From NCBI RefSeq assembly GCF_932526225.1, contig NC_064043.1, positions 8,919,501 through 8,983,500 on the forward strand: a stretch of DNA of 64,000 bases, given 5' to 3'. The translations under genes were made by a program, and so were the position numbers. This document shows, in pieces, positions 1 to 11,000 of the stretch (its first letter is position 1; each line of letters begins with the position of its first letter). This DNA comes from Nematostella vectensis (taxonomy: Eukaryota > Cnidaria > Anthozoa > Actiniaria > Edwardsiidae). The notes under the pieces were generated by a model. It had not been told where the DNA came from. It worked only from the letters and a program-made list of their open reading frames with translations, and made no database searches.

Positions 1-3000
1 CATGTTCATGGGCAAGGTAGTGTAATGTTTTAATATTATTTTCTGTCTTACTTGTTTTTCTTACGTATGTTTCACGACTGTTTCACAGGTTTATCAAGTT
101 CTTGCCAACAAACTTACGGATTGGGGTAAGTCTGGTTTTGGGTTTCCATTTTAGCAAGAGAACCGTGTTATCCACCAATTTTAGATTTTTGCGTTATCAC
201 TGTGAAATATTTGTGTGCGCAAATTAGTCTTTATCCGTCCTCTTATAGAAAAAATTACGGTATTTTTTCATGAAGTTTAATTCTGCTCGTTTTGTGATGC
301 TCTTAATAAAACTATGCGAGGCCTGAATTCTTTAGTCTTTACAGCGCTTGATAAAACAAGAGCAAACCGCAAACCGCAATCAATCGATCAAGTAATCAAC
401 CAATCAGTTTGCCGCTCCAGCGTTGTAGCACACTACGCGCAGATATGTAGCACACTAATCATTTCTTTTTATGTCCTCTTTAGAAAACCACCGGACTCAA
501 ACATCCTATGATGACGCTCTGATAATCAAGTTATTCGGCTTCCAATTCGTCAACTCGTACACGTCGCTCTTCTATATCGCCTTTTTCAGGCAGCAGACTG
601 CGAAGGACGGCATTCTTGATTTGGGCGCCGAGTATAATGACTCGTGTGGGCCTAGTAATGATTGCATGACACTCCTCTCCTTGCAAGTAGCCATGCTCAT
701 GATCATGAAGCCCCTGCCCAAGACCATCACGGACATTATACTGCCGTAAGTAATCCTTGATTGACGGACATACTGCCGTTAGTAATCTTTGATTGACGGA
801 CATCTTAAGTAATCCTTGATTGACGGACATCATACTGCCGTAAGTAATCTTTGATTGACGGACATCTTAAGTAATCTTTGATTAACGGACCTCCTTCGTC
901 CTTACGTCTTCTTTGATTGACTAGCGTAATGGTAAAGTTGGACTTGAACACATAGGTTGTGTTATTCCGGATTACAGTGTTGCTTAGCCTACTGAGTGAG
1001 TTTTGGTAGCCTAAAGCTATGGTCCAGCAATGCAGTTTGTACACGTTGTTAATTGAGGTTGCCAAGATATGCTGCCGATATATTTTATTGTCTTGTGGTC
1101 GACTGGATCAGCGTTTCCGATTTCTTAAATTCACCTAATTATTTTTAACAAGGCGATCATACCAAGAAATTTGACATTTTTTGTTGGTTGAAAACTTGGC
1201 ATCGGTTTATTCGCAGTTGGTTAAAGCGCATGTGGCGTCAGGGATGCTGTTGCTGCAGGAGTAATAAGGTGGAAGAAGCAGGCGAAGTCAACAGTGAGAT
1301 CGAAGACTTCCTGACTTACGAGATGCAGAAGGAACCGCTTGGTGACTTTACCCTCTCCGAGTACACGGAAAAAGGTATGACTATCTTTCATTATAAGGGT
1401 ACACGGAAAAAGGTATGACTATCTTTTATTATAAGGGTACACGGAAAAGGTATGACTATCTTTTATTATAAGGGTTAACGGAAAAGGTATGACTATCTTT
1501 CATTATAAGGGTACACGGAAAAGGTATGACTATCTTTCATTATAAGGGTATACGGAAAAGGTATGACTATCTTTTATTATAAGGGTACACGGAAAAGGTA
1601 TGACTATCTTTTATTATAAGGGTACACGGAAAAGGTATGACTATCTTTTATTATAAGGGTACACGGAAAAGGTATGACTATCTTTCATTATAAGGGTAAA
1701 CGGAAAAGGTATGACTATCTTTTATTATAAGGGTACACGGAAAAAGGTATGACTATCTTTTATTATAAGGGTACACGGAAAAAGGTATGACTATCTTTCA
1801 TTATAAGGGTACACGGAAAAGGGTACAAGTGTCTACCTACCACTATGAGGGTATACTTAAAAGGGATTTCAAGTATATATAAATGGCCACGAAGCGATTC
1901 ATAGACGCTCCTATGCTACTGCCTCTTTTTCAGTGTCTATAGACCATAATACACTTAAAAGAGTATATTTTTGAGACTCCACGGAAAAAGATAAGAGTAA
2001 CACCTGCGACCTAAGGTTAAGGAATCAATGTCGTTCTGCTTAACTACTCATTAATTCTGTTGTTAATCTACAGTACTTCACCATTTTCATCAGGCCGTCG
2101 AATAAATTAAATTCTCGGTTATAGCAAATACTCATGCTTATACTTTTATATTTACAAGTCTGCTGTTGAATTATGTAAGACAACATTAACTAAATACTAG
2201 TTTTTTTTTTCTTTTTCAGTTTTGCAGTATGGGTTTCTAATGGTGAGTTTCAATACTGAGTTATTTCTTTGTGGGTCTTTCTTTGTAAGCAAAAGTGTAA
2301 GCAAAAGACTTAACCCTTGTCTATGATTGACAGCTGTTCGCCGCCGCGTTCCCGCTGGCCCCGCTGATAGCACTCTTGTCCAATTTGATTGACATGAAGA
2401 TCGACGCTCGAAGGTTACTCTGGGTAAATCGTAGACCCATCGCCTACCGTGCCGAGGATATAGGTAAGTGACCCTCGGTGACTTCGACGAACTCAAGCGT
2501 AAATCTTGCATTACAGTTTTACCTTCGAAATGGCTCACCGAATTCTCTTTCGAAAATCTTTTATTGTAAAGAAACGGTCAAAAGTTCATATCTTTAATGT
2601 CCCGGTTGAAAGGAAACAATGAACCCTAGATAAGCACTTGGTGAATTTTAGGTAAACGGCCACGTAAAATAACGTCAATTTATCTGGGCTTTATTCTTAA
2701 ACAAATGGCATTTGTGGAGGTGATTATTGTTTGTTTGTTTTTTGTAAACGAAAGTGTAGTTGTACTTCTGTTAAGCTACCGCATCCATTAAGCGGCAACC
2801 TTTTTCACTGCGGTTACTATATATATTTGAATTTAGATACCTTGAGCGGCCGTAACCGCTTAGATATACTTCTATAATGTTGCTTCTTACAAAATGCTTT
2901 GATGGTGTCCAGGTATGTGGTTCGGTATCTTGGAATTCCTGAATATTGTGGGTGTGGTCACAAACGGCTTCCTGGTCACCTTCACCTCAGATTACGGCAA

Positions 3001-4206
3001 AAACTGGGAGGAATACAGTAACGTGTCTACCTCCAATACCACCCTCGACCCCACCACCAACACTACCATTATAATGACAAAGGAAATAACCCTCAGTCGC
3101 TTATGGCTGCTAATTGGATTTGAGGTGAGATTCATATCATTCAACACTTCTCTACGAGTTGTCAACCACGCCCCTAAGGTTTTTGTCAATCGATCTACTC
3201 AAACTGGCGGTCAATCCCAAGATTCAACCGAGAAGTCCCCATGTTCAACCGAGAAGTCCCTAGATGTCTAGGAATGATTCAGAGATGTCAGGCACAGGTT
3301 TCTGTAAGCAAGGGGTTTACTTACTGGTAGAAAGGAAGGCTAGTTATGCCAAATAGATAGCTACAAGGTGCATATAACACTTCAATTTGTCTTATCGGTC
3401 TTACTCTCTCGTTGTTTCTCACCGTTCAGCATATCGTGTTCACCATCAAATACCTGATCCAGTGGTTAATCCCTGATGTTCCCGCAGACGTGAGACTTGC
3501 GCAGAGGAGGGTACGTATGGTAAACTAATTCCTTACACTTGCGTGACAAATGATTGAATGAGTCACGCAATACTATACTCATATTGAGTATAATATATAA
3601 TATAATATGTAATAATTTATTTAAACTTTTAACTCCAGATCTACAGATGCTGTAAATAGTTCGTTTTTAGTATGTTTTTAGTGTGTCTTTCGTTTTTAGT
3701 ATGTTTAATTAATGTTCAAAATATCCTAGCAGGCTACACAATAGCACAGTTCCGAGAGTTTACAGTCACAATTATATTTTTGGTGTCCACTATAATTCTA
3801 AGAATGGTTTATAGGATAAACGTCTTCCGAACACTCACATAAATAGTTATTAGTAATAAAAAGTTATTAGTAATTATCATTTGATGTCTGTTACAATTCT
3901 AAGAATTTTCTTGATTTCTAGGAAAAGCATCATGTTGCAAACATCCTCTCGCGCGCAGGCGTACGCAAAGGCCCGGGCAAGAAACTCACACAGTCAACCG
4001 GCACATACCGCAGGCTCACGTCTAGAGAGGATAACACTAAGGATGAGCCCGTAGTACAGAATTCAGCGGGTGTACCAGTCTCTCCCGGGGCCCCGGAGAC
4101 AAATCCGCGGCGAGACAGGCAGCCCGGTGTAGGAGTTTTACTAGACCCTTTGCCTACAAGCTACACATCAAAAGTGAAAAACGACATGGTGCATAAACTT
4201 GTCTAG
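1..4206 (+). CDS. ANO: Anoctamin (TMEM16) family protein, 3' portion
   Basis: Anoctamins are membrane proteins that act as calcium-activated chloride channels and/or phospholipid scramblases. Exons by splice sites and phase: about 1-16 (tentative), 89-125, 484-745, about 1184-1374 (acceptor unresolved), 2220-2242 (23 nt), 2334-2463, 2913-3124, 3430-3510, 3922-4206. They join into about 411 residues. Family landmarks are ENHRTQTSYDDALIIKLFGF, FVNSYTSLFYIAFF, VLQYGFLMLFAAAFPLAPL, AEDIGMWFGILEF, TNGFLVTFTSDYG and LIPDVPADVRLAQRREKHH. The calcium-site region keeps EYTE at the start of TM7 and D-x3-D (DMKID) in TM8. TM6 has Asp where ANO1 has Glu, and the ANO1 site Asn is not conserved. The extracellular loop after TDS is rich in Asn and Thr (NVSTSNTTLD). 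The C-terminal tail of about 94 residues is Pro/Arg rich and unlike any paralogue I recognise. Two introns carry tandem repeats that overlap the preceding exon ends. The N-terminal half lies upstream of the window. Paralogue not assigned. Confidence 0.93.
729..893 (+). repeat. 27-35 bp tandem repeat spanning exon end and 5' splice site
   Basis: About five degenerate units start with acggacat and end with ttgattg. The first unit begins inside the anoctamin exon ending at 745, so it contains the last 17 coding bases plus the donor gtaagtaat. The fourth unit repeats catactgcc/gtaagtaat exactly, giving a second donor-like site near 838-846. Other units are shortened (acatcttaagtaat) or carry gttagtaat instead of gtaagtaat. 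Confidence 0.9.
1361..1835 (+). repeat. 37-bp minisatellite of about 13 units carrying repeated splice donors
   Basis: Units of 37-38 bp start with gtacacggaaaag and contain gtatgactatct followed by tattataagg. Unit one is the last 14 coding bases of the anoctamin exon ending at 1374 plus its donor gtatga. Every later unit keeps the gaaaag/gtatga junction. Variants are mainly c/t at one site (ctttcatt or cttttatt), taa or tat in place of tac, and one extra a. A decayed unit follows to about 1870. Confidence 0.95.
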
Positions 4207-5017
4207 GATAGCTTTTTTATACATTTTAAGTAGGAATACTATTTCGGATTTTACAGTTCAAATAATGTAGCAAATATATTTATGGTAAAAACCATTTAGA
4301 TATAACATGTCACGAAAAACCCGAGGGAATTAATGGGATGGTTTTGTAAAAGCACAAATAAATATAATAGTATAACAAACATCTATAAACTGTACATAAA
4401 CTATATCTTACATGTGCGCATAAAACATTCACCTAGATGTATACTATCATAAAATGGCATGCACGATGTATTTTTTATACAAAAATAGAGATAATAAAAG
4501 TTTTGAAATATAATACATATCTGTCAATGTTAAATAAATTGTAAATATTTTAGATTCAAAACATAAATATAACAAAAAAATATATATCAGCAAAAGAACT
4601 GACAAACAAACAAACAGGGAAACATGTGGCCTCTACCATTCGCAACACCACTTTTTTTTTGCAAACCCAGGACTAACACAGCTACACCCTTTTTTTATAA
4701 GAATGTCTAATTTTCAGTTGAGGCTGGGCCGTTCTTATTTTTGGGACATTTTAAGGTTGAATACGTTCTTAACGATGTTCTTAAATTTTAGCGTACCCAA
4801 AGTATTATTAGGAAGAGAACTACACTAATGATCCATAGTAATAATAAGGTTGTTACCATGAGCACAATTTGATCCTGCATTTTAGAACGCATTAGGACTA
4901 AAAAAGACATTTTTCCTGCTATCTGAGCCTCGGTTCTTAGCATGTTCTTAAAATTTGGTGAAATGTCAGGCTGGAAGTTCTTATAAAAAGTTTCTTATAA
5001 AAAAAAGTTTACTCTTC

Positions 5018-5048
<31 letters not shown>

Positions 5049-5079
5049 CCACGCCTAAATCCTAGGTGACTAGTGCAGA
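4207..5079. other. Convergent 3' intergenic region (anoctamin / DEG9-like)
   Basis: No coding sequence seen. The region is AT-rich and holds the presumed 3' UTRs of the two converging genes. A 24-base C run lies at 5020-5043. Confidence 0.6.
4357..4362 (+). terminator. Candidate polyadenylation signal of the anoctamin gene
   Basis: AATAAA lies about 150 bases after the stop codon in AT-rich 3' UTR-like sequence. Further near matches lie around 4490-4540. Confidence 0.45.
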
Positions 5080-8000
5080 CTACAGCAGGTCGTCAGAGCA
5101 TGGCTGGCCTATCGCGTACTGTCGCAGTATCTCCGGTGAATGCTTAGCCGCGCTCGGAATGTGTAGCACTATTATCTTGTCCTTATCAAGCTCAAAATGT
5201 ACATAATCTTCACGAGAGATCAGGGTGGGGTCTTCGTCAAGCCCGGAGAATGTGCTATTCAATGACGTCTTGCTATTGGAGCCGAATGATGAGGGCGCGG
5301 ACCGTTCAATATCCCTCTGGTGGTCTGCGCGAGAAGTCGCTCTATTCTCGGTGCCTTCCCTCTCAAAGGACATAGTGCGTGACTCGCACATCACGCTAGC
5401 CTCACTTTTAGTAACGTCACGCACTTCGTCCTCAATCGACGCAAAGCTTGTGTAATTTTGTCTGTTACTCACTACCCCCTCACTACCACTAGCTATGTCA
5501 GTCCTTGTTGCTTGTCTTGTTTCCACACTACTAGGATTTCGGCCCGCGTGTGTTATAACGGTCGGGTCGCCTGTGGTTTCAAAGGGATGGGTGATCTCGA
5601 CAAGCACTTTCGCAAGATGCTTTAGATTTAACACAGGGGTCCCATTCACCTTAAAGAGCTGAAGATTAGCGATGTTCTCGTAACCTGTGGTGAGCTCGGA
5701 TGCGAGGACCTGGAGAGAGAGCAAGGATTAGATTATTATTTTATTATGAATGGTCCCAGAGCCTCGGTTGTAGCTAGTTAACGAGGAACTTGGCGCAGTT
5801 CCCTTAGCGTTATTATCGCGGCGCTTTGCTTGGCTTAATGTTTTTCCTAAAAAAAAAGGACAAAAAAAGAAAAAGAGTTCTCATACCTGGCTTAATAGAA
5901 TCACTTCCTGGTCTGGGTTCTCTAGAATACCGTACAGAGCGCGGTCGCAAAGCCTGATAGGAGCTTTTCGTGCCCAGTCCTTCCCGTACTGATGCTGCAT
6001 GTAGGGCTGGGACAGAGCCACAAACACTAGCCCGGCGTACACGAGATAGCTAAAAGGGCCACGTGGAGAAGCGATAGATTAGGTTTTATAACCTTTGTAG
6101 CCTCGAGAGGTGACGATTAGTATGATTGACACTTGACGCATGGACACAGCCGAAGAAAACTTTGCTTTCTTCCTAACCTCCTTCCCCTTCTTATTTTATC
6201 TATTTATTTACAATTTTTGTTTGCGACCAAACCATTTTCCATGGGCCGAGACTGGTCAAACCATTCGCTGTTACCAAAGGGAAAAACGTGCTATACAGAT
6301 TACAAACTCCGGTCAGTCATCCTATGATTGCACTGCTCAAATTTCGATTGCAAATTAAACGATTTAGGACGAAAGAAAACCTCAAGAAAAATGAGCAGGA
6401 AAATAATTGTTTTGAGGTTTGTTGAAGCAGCAAAGGAGAAATATGTTGAATAAGTTACACAAAGACATTTTTAACTGGATTTTTTTAGACTGAGAGATTC
6501 TTTTCAGCTACATGTTCATCCCACTCATTTCTAACGTGGATTGAAGGGATGAGGGAGAGGGGGAGGGAAGGGAGGGGTACCTGGGTCTCTTGTCGTATAG
6601 CTGTGTCGGTACCAGATGTTTGACTTTGTCCAGGCAGACATCTACCTCCATTTCCAGGCCTTGCCTCATGATCCTCAATTTGCACACGTCGTTCACATAC
6701 TTATGGGATAAAGCGTAGTCAAACAAGATACGCTCGTTCCCGCGAAAATGCACCTGGGAGAATAAAAGAACAGTCTAGAGATCTACCACGATGCGAACAC
6801 AATCTTTGGTTGTGTGATTGTACCAAATTACCTAGTGATGGAGTGTTAACCTACGGGGCGAATTCTTGAGGTAAATCCATGTCCGTGTCATATCATAAAG
6901 TGAAAACATGGAACCTGCACTATACCACTGCTGATCACAAAAGCGCAGATACATCGTGGTAGGAACACAAATTAGTTCTTAATTGTTCTTTTTGTGGAGA
7001 ATGGAAAGCTGACTAACATCGAGAAAACCCCTCGGAGAAAGGGCAACTCAACAATCGAAACCGGAGCCTAGTAATAAGAAGCACAGGCACTACCTCGACT
7101 CTTGTTCGACTCACCCACCCAGGTTCCTCCTGTTATTATTACACCCTAGCAGAGGGGAGGATTAAAAAGAGATGGTATACACTTTGAGTAAACATACAGC
7201 TCCACATCATTGCATAGCAGTAGAGAGGATTAAAAAGAAATGGTATACATATAAGTGAACATACCGTTCCATTATCAGCTATCTGTTCGCCATCAATGGC
7301 TATAAGGACATCTCCTCTCTTGAGCTTGCCGCTACAGCTGAACAAGGACAACACTTTGGTAATGAGAACGCCGGTCTGTTCAGCGGTCAGCTTGAAGTAC
7401 GAGCGCATGTGATCGCTCTCAATCGGCTGCCATTTGATGCCAAGCCTGCAGAACCCGTAGTATGTCTGATTCCTCTTGATGTCCTCAAGGAAGTGTTGAA
7501 TGATCGTCACCTGATGGACAGAGGGGGGGGGGGGGGGGGTCATGAATGAGACCATGTCTATAAGGAGAATAAGTCAACACAAGGCCACTTGTGTTAATTT
7601 ATTTCGCTGATTCCACCACGCCTACCCCGGTCACCACCTTATTCTACAGTCTATAAGAAACTGGTATGGAACTCTGAGCATTAGGTTGTGTTGAGTCACG
7701 AAAGGTAGCAAGGAGACTAAGTTCAACAGGATCGGAGACTGGCCAACTTTCCAGGACAATTTCCTGTCAAAGTTTTCTTATTTTTCCAAGGGACATCTTT
7801 CTTTGCATAATCCCCTAGACCTCCTATTCTTGCGCTTTGTGTTAAGAACGCCAAACTGCTTTGCGCTTTTTCAGTATTCAACAGTATCCTACAATATTTT
7901 ATATTTAAAAACCCTAATCAAGGATATAGCATACATCGTGATCATCCAGGTTTTGTCTGCATAGTATGATAGCAAAGGCAAGAGTTATGTCATCATAATA

Positions 8001-11000
8001 GTGACGGCGATACTCACAGGTATAATGTAGCCTATGTTCTCAGCATTATCTAATGTCTCAAATGCGATGCCAATGACTTTGTCATCCTGCAAGGCGGGGC
8101 CTCCACTGTTGCCACTATTAATAGCTGCATCAATCTACAAATGATAATATGTGACACATAAATGCCTACAATTGTTAGATGATTTTCTGCAAAGATATCC
8201 GAGGTTGTCTCAACATCTTTTTACTAGGTATGTCGTGACATGGAAGCCATTTCACAGACGAGAAGCCGTTGGACCGCTAACCAATAAGAGAGCGCCAGAA
8301 AGAACCGAGCGCCGAAAAAGCAGACAAGAGATACAAACGCACACACGCACTAAATCAACAACAACGCAAAGCTGAAAAAAAATCTAACTTTATTTAAACC
8401 GTAGAGGTGAGCTCCCTGTGGTCAAAGTCAGAGCTCTACCAATGATTTGAAGATCTCCTATAAAACACACAGGGCCTGGGGCGTTTAACAAGGCAGACAT
8501 TGGCTGAAATTAAGGGCAAAGTACTTGGCACAGGCATCTATCTTATAACAAAATTAGTAACTTTCTGATGTTACAATTTCTCAATAGAAAAATATATTCT
8601 AAGTAACATGAAGGGTGTAGTACGGGGTGGAGGTACTGGCCCTTTCAGAGAAATTGGAGAGGTATTTTCTCACATAAGCCCTCTGCGTTTGCAAATAAAA
8701 AGGGAACTGTTGGTGATTGCATGACCAAAAATCCTACTGTGACTTTGAATGGCCAATAATTTACATCACAGATTTACCTGTATGGCTAATAGTTGTACTG
8801 AGGAGTGAGCGTATCTCTGTATCTCCACCCGTGAGACCACACCCCTAGTGACGCTAATGTTATCTCCACCTGTGGGGAAGCCAACACACACAACATCTTC
8901 TTCCAACTCTGGGACAACACCAAATGAAAGTGGGTAAAGATCCTCCCAGAACTTTTCATCTTCAACACCAAGCTTAAAAAAAATAAGCATATTAGGTTAT
9001 ACTGTAAACACTAAAAAACAAAAGGACACATTCATATGTCAAAACACAATGCCAATAAAGAGAGATGCACTAGGGATGTACTAGGGATGTACTAGGGGTG
9101 TGCTAGGGATGCACTAGGGATGCACTAGGGGTGAGCTAGGGATGTACTAGGGGTGCACTAGGGGTGAGCTAGGGATGTACTAGGGGTGTGCTAGGGATGC
9201 ACTAGGGGTGAGCTAGGGATGCACTAGGGGTGTGCTAGGGATGCACTAGGGGTGTGCTAGGGATGCACTAGGGATGTGCTAGGGATGCACTAGTGGTGAG
9301 CTAGGTCTGTACTAGAAAATCATTAGGGTAGCACAAGGGATGACCTAGGGATGCACTAGGGATGTCTAGAGATGCACTAGGGTAGCACAAGGGATGACCT
9401 AGGGATGCATTAGGGATGCACAAGGGGTGCGCTAGGGATGCACAAGGGATGCACTAGAGATGCACAAGGGGTGCGCTAGGGATGCGCTAGGGATGTGCTA
9501 GGGATGCACTAGGGATGCGCTAGGGATGCACTAGGAATGTACTAGGGATGTACTAGGGATGTACTAGGGATGTACTAGGGATGCACAAGGGATGCACAAG
9601 GGATGCGCTAGGGATGCGCTAGGGATGCACTAGGGATGCGCTAGGGATGCGCTAGGGGTGCAATAGGGATGCACTAGGGATGCGCTAGGGATGCACAAGG
9701 GATGCACAAAGGGATGCGCTAGGGATGCACAAGGGATGCACTAGGGATGTACTAGGGATGCACTAGGGATGCACTAGGGGTGCACTAGGGATGCACTAGG
9801 GGTGCACTAGGGGTGCACTAGGGATGCGCGAGGGATGCACAAGGGATGTACTAGGGATGTACTAGGGATGCACTAGAGATGCACCAGAGGTAAGCTAGGG
9901 ATGTACTAGGGGTGCGCAAGGGATGTACTAGGGATGTACTAGGGGTGCGCAAGGGATGTACTAGGGATGTACTATGGGGGTGCTAGGGATGCTCTAAGGT
10001 TGCACTAGGGATGCCCCAGGGAAGTGCTAGGGTGGGAGCAGGGGCTTTTTTTCTAAGAATTGCCAAATCTAAGACATTTCTCAAATTATATTTATGTCTC
10101 AGCACCCCCTTTGCCAAACCCTTTTAAGTGCCGTAACATTCCTATAGTATAAAATCACCTAGTAGCTTATCAAAAACAGCACACTCTAATCGGACTACAC
10201 TCTATGAAATGAAAATCTTATATTATTGAAATAAAAGAATTATTTTTTTATCAAAATTGAAAGGTTGACAACCAAAAGCACTATTTATCAACAATAAGAT
10301 GTCTCAGGATTGTAACTATTTGTAATTACTAAATGGTCAGACACGGTAACAGTGCAAGTAGGAGCAGACTTACCATTGCAATATCACACTCATGTCCAAC
10401 ATGAATCACATGAGCATTATACTTTTTAGCATCACCATGCTTGCGTACTCGCACCTATGCAGTAGCGCATGGGAAGGGTAAGAATGGTATGAGGGATAGC
10501 TATATATATGTTGCTGTTAACATTATATACTATAGCTTATCTAAATGGAACACAGATGCAAAAATGGAGAGAATTTGAGTGAATAATATTTTTTTCAGGT
10601 CTTTTGTGATAATCAAAATACCTCATAATGAATCATGGTCACCCTGCTAAATATATCTATCTGCTAATGAAATGTCAATTAAGAAGGCCCCTCAATGAGC
10701 CATTATAGCTCTTGGGATAATGTGAAATATTGTTATAAAAAATTAAATTGTATGTTCCTTTACTTTTCAACTTGAATCTGCTTTCTAACATACCGACTTT
10801 TGATATGCTACAACATGTCCGTTTGTAAGTATGCGCCGCCCTTCAATCACAAACCCAGATCCAAACACTTGCTGCTGTCGCTTCATTTGCCACGGCATGC
10901 TGTAATTTGGAGTTGAGAGCTGTACAAACAGCTTAACTACAGACCGCAGAACCTGGAACAAATGGGACTGATTATAGTGCTTCTTTCATCTTTGTCAGTT

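Noticed and set aside
8392-8460. tRNA-like minus-strand stretch (ttggtagagc ... ggtttaaat)
   Set aside because: The D-arm and B-box resemble a tRNA, but the variable region is too long, stems mismatch and no acceptor stem forms. At most a tRNA-derived relic.
9064-10040. ctaggg repeats as an internal telomere array
   Set aside because: The hexamer is CTAGGG in a 12-bp unit, not TTAGGG in a 6-bp unit.
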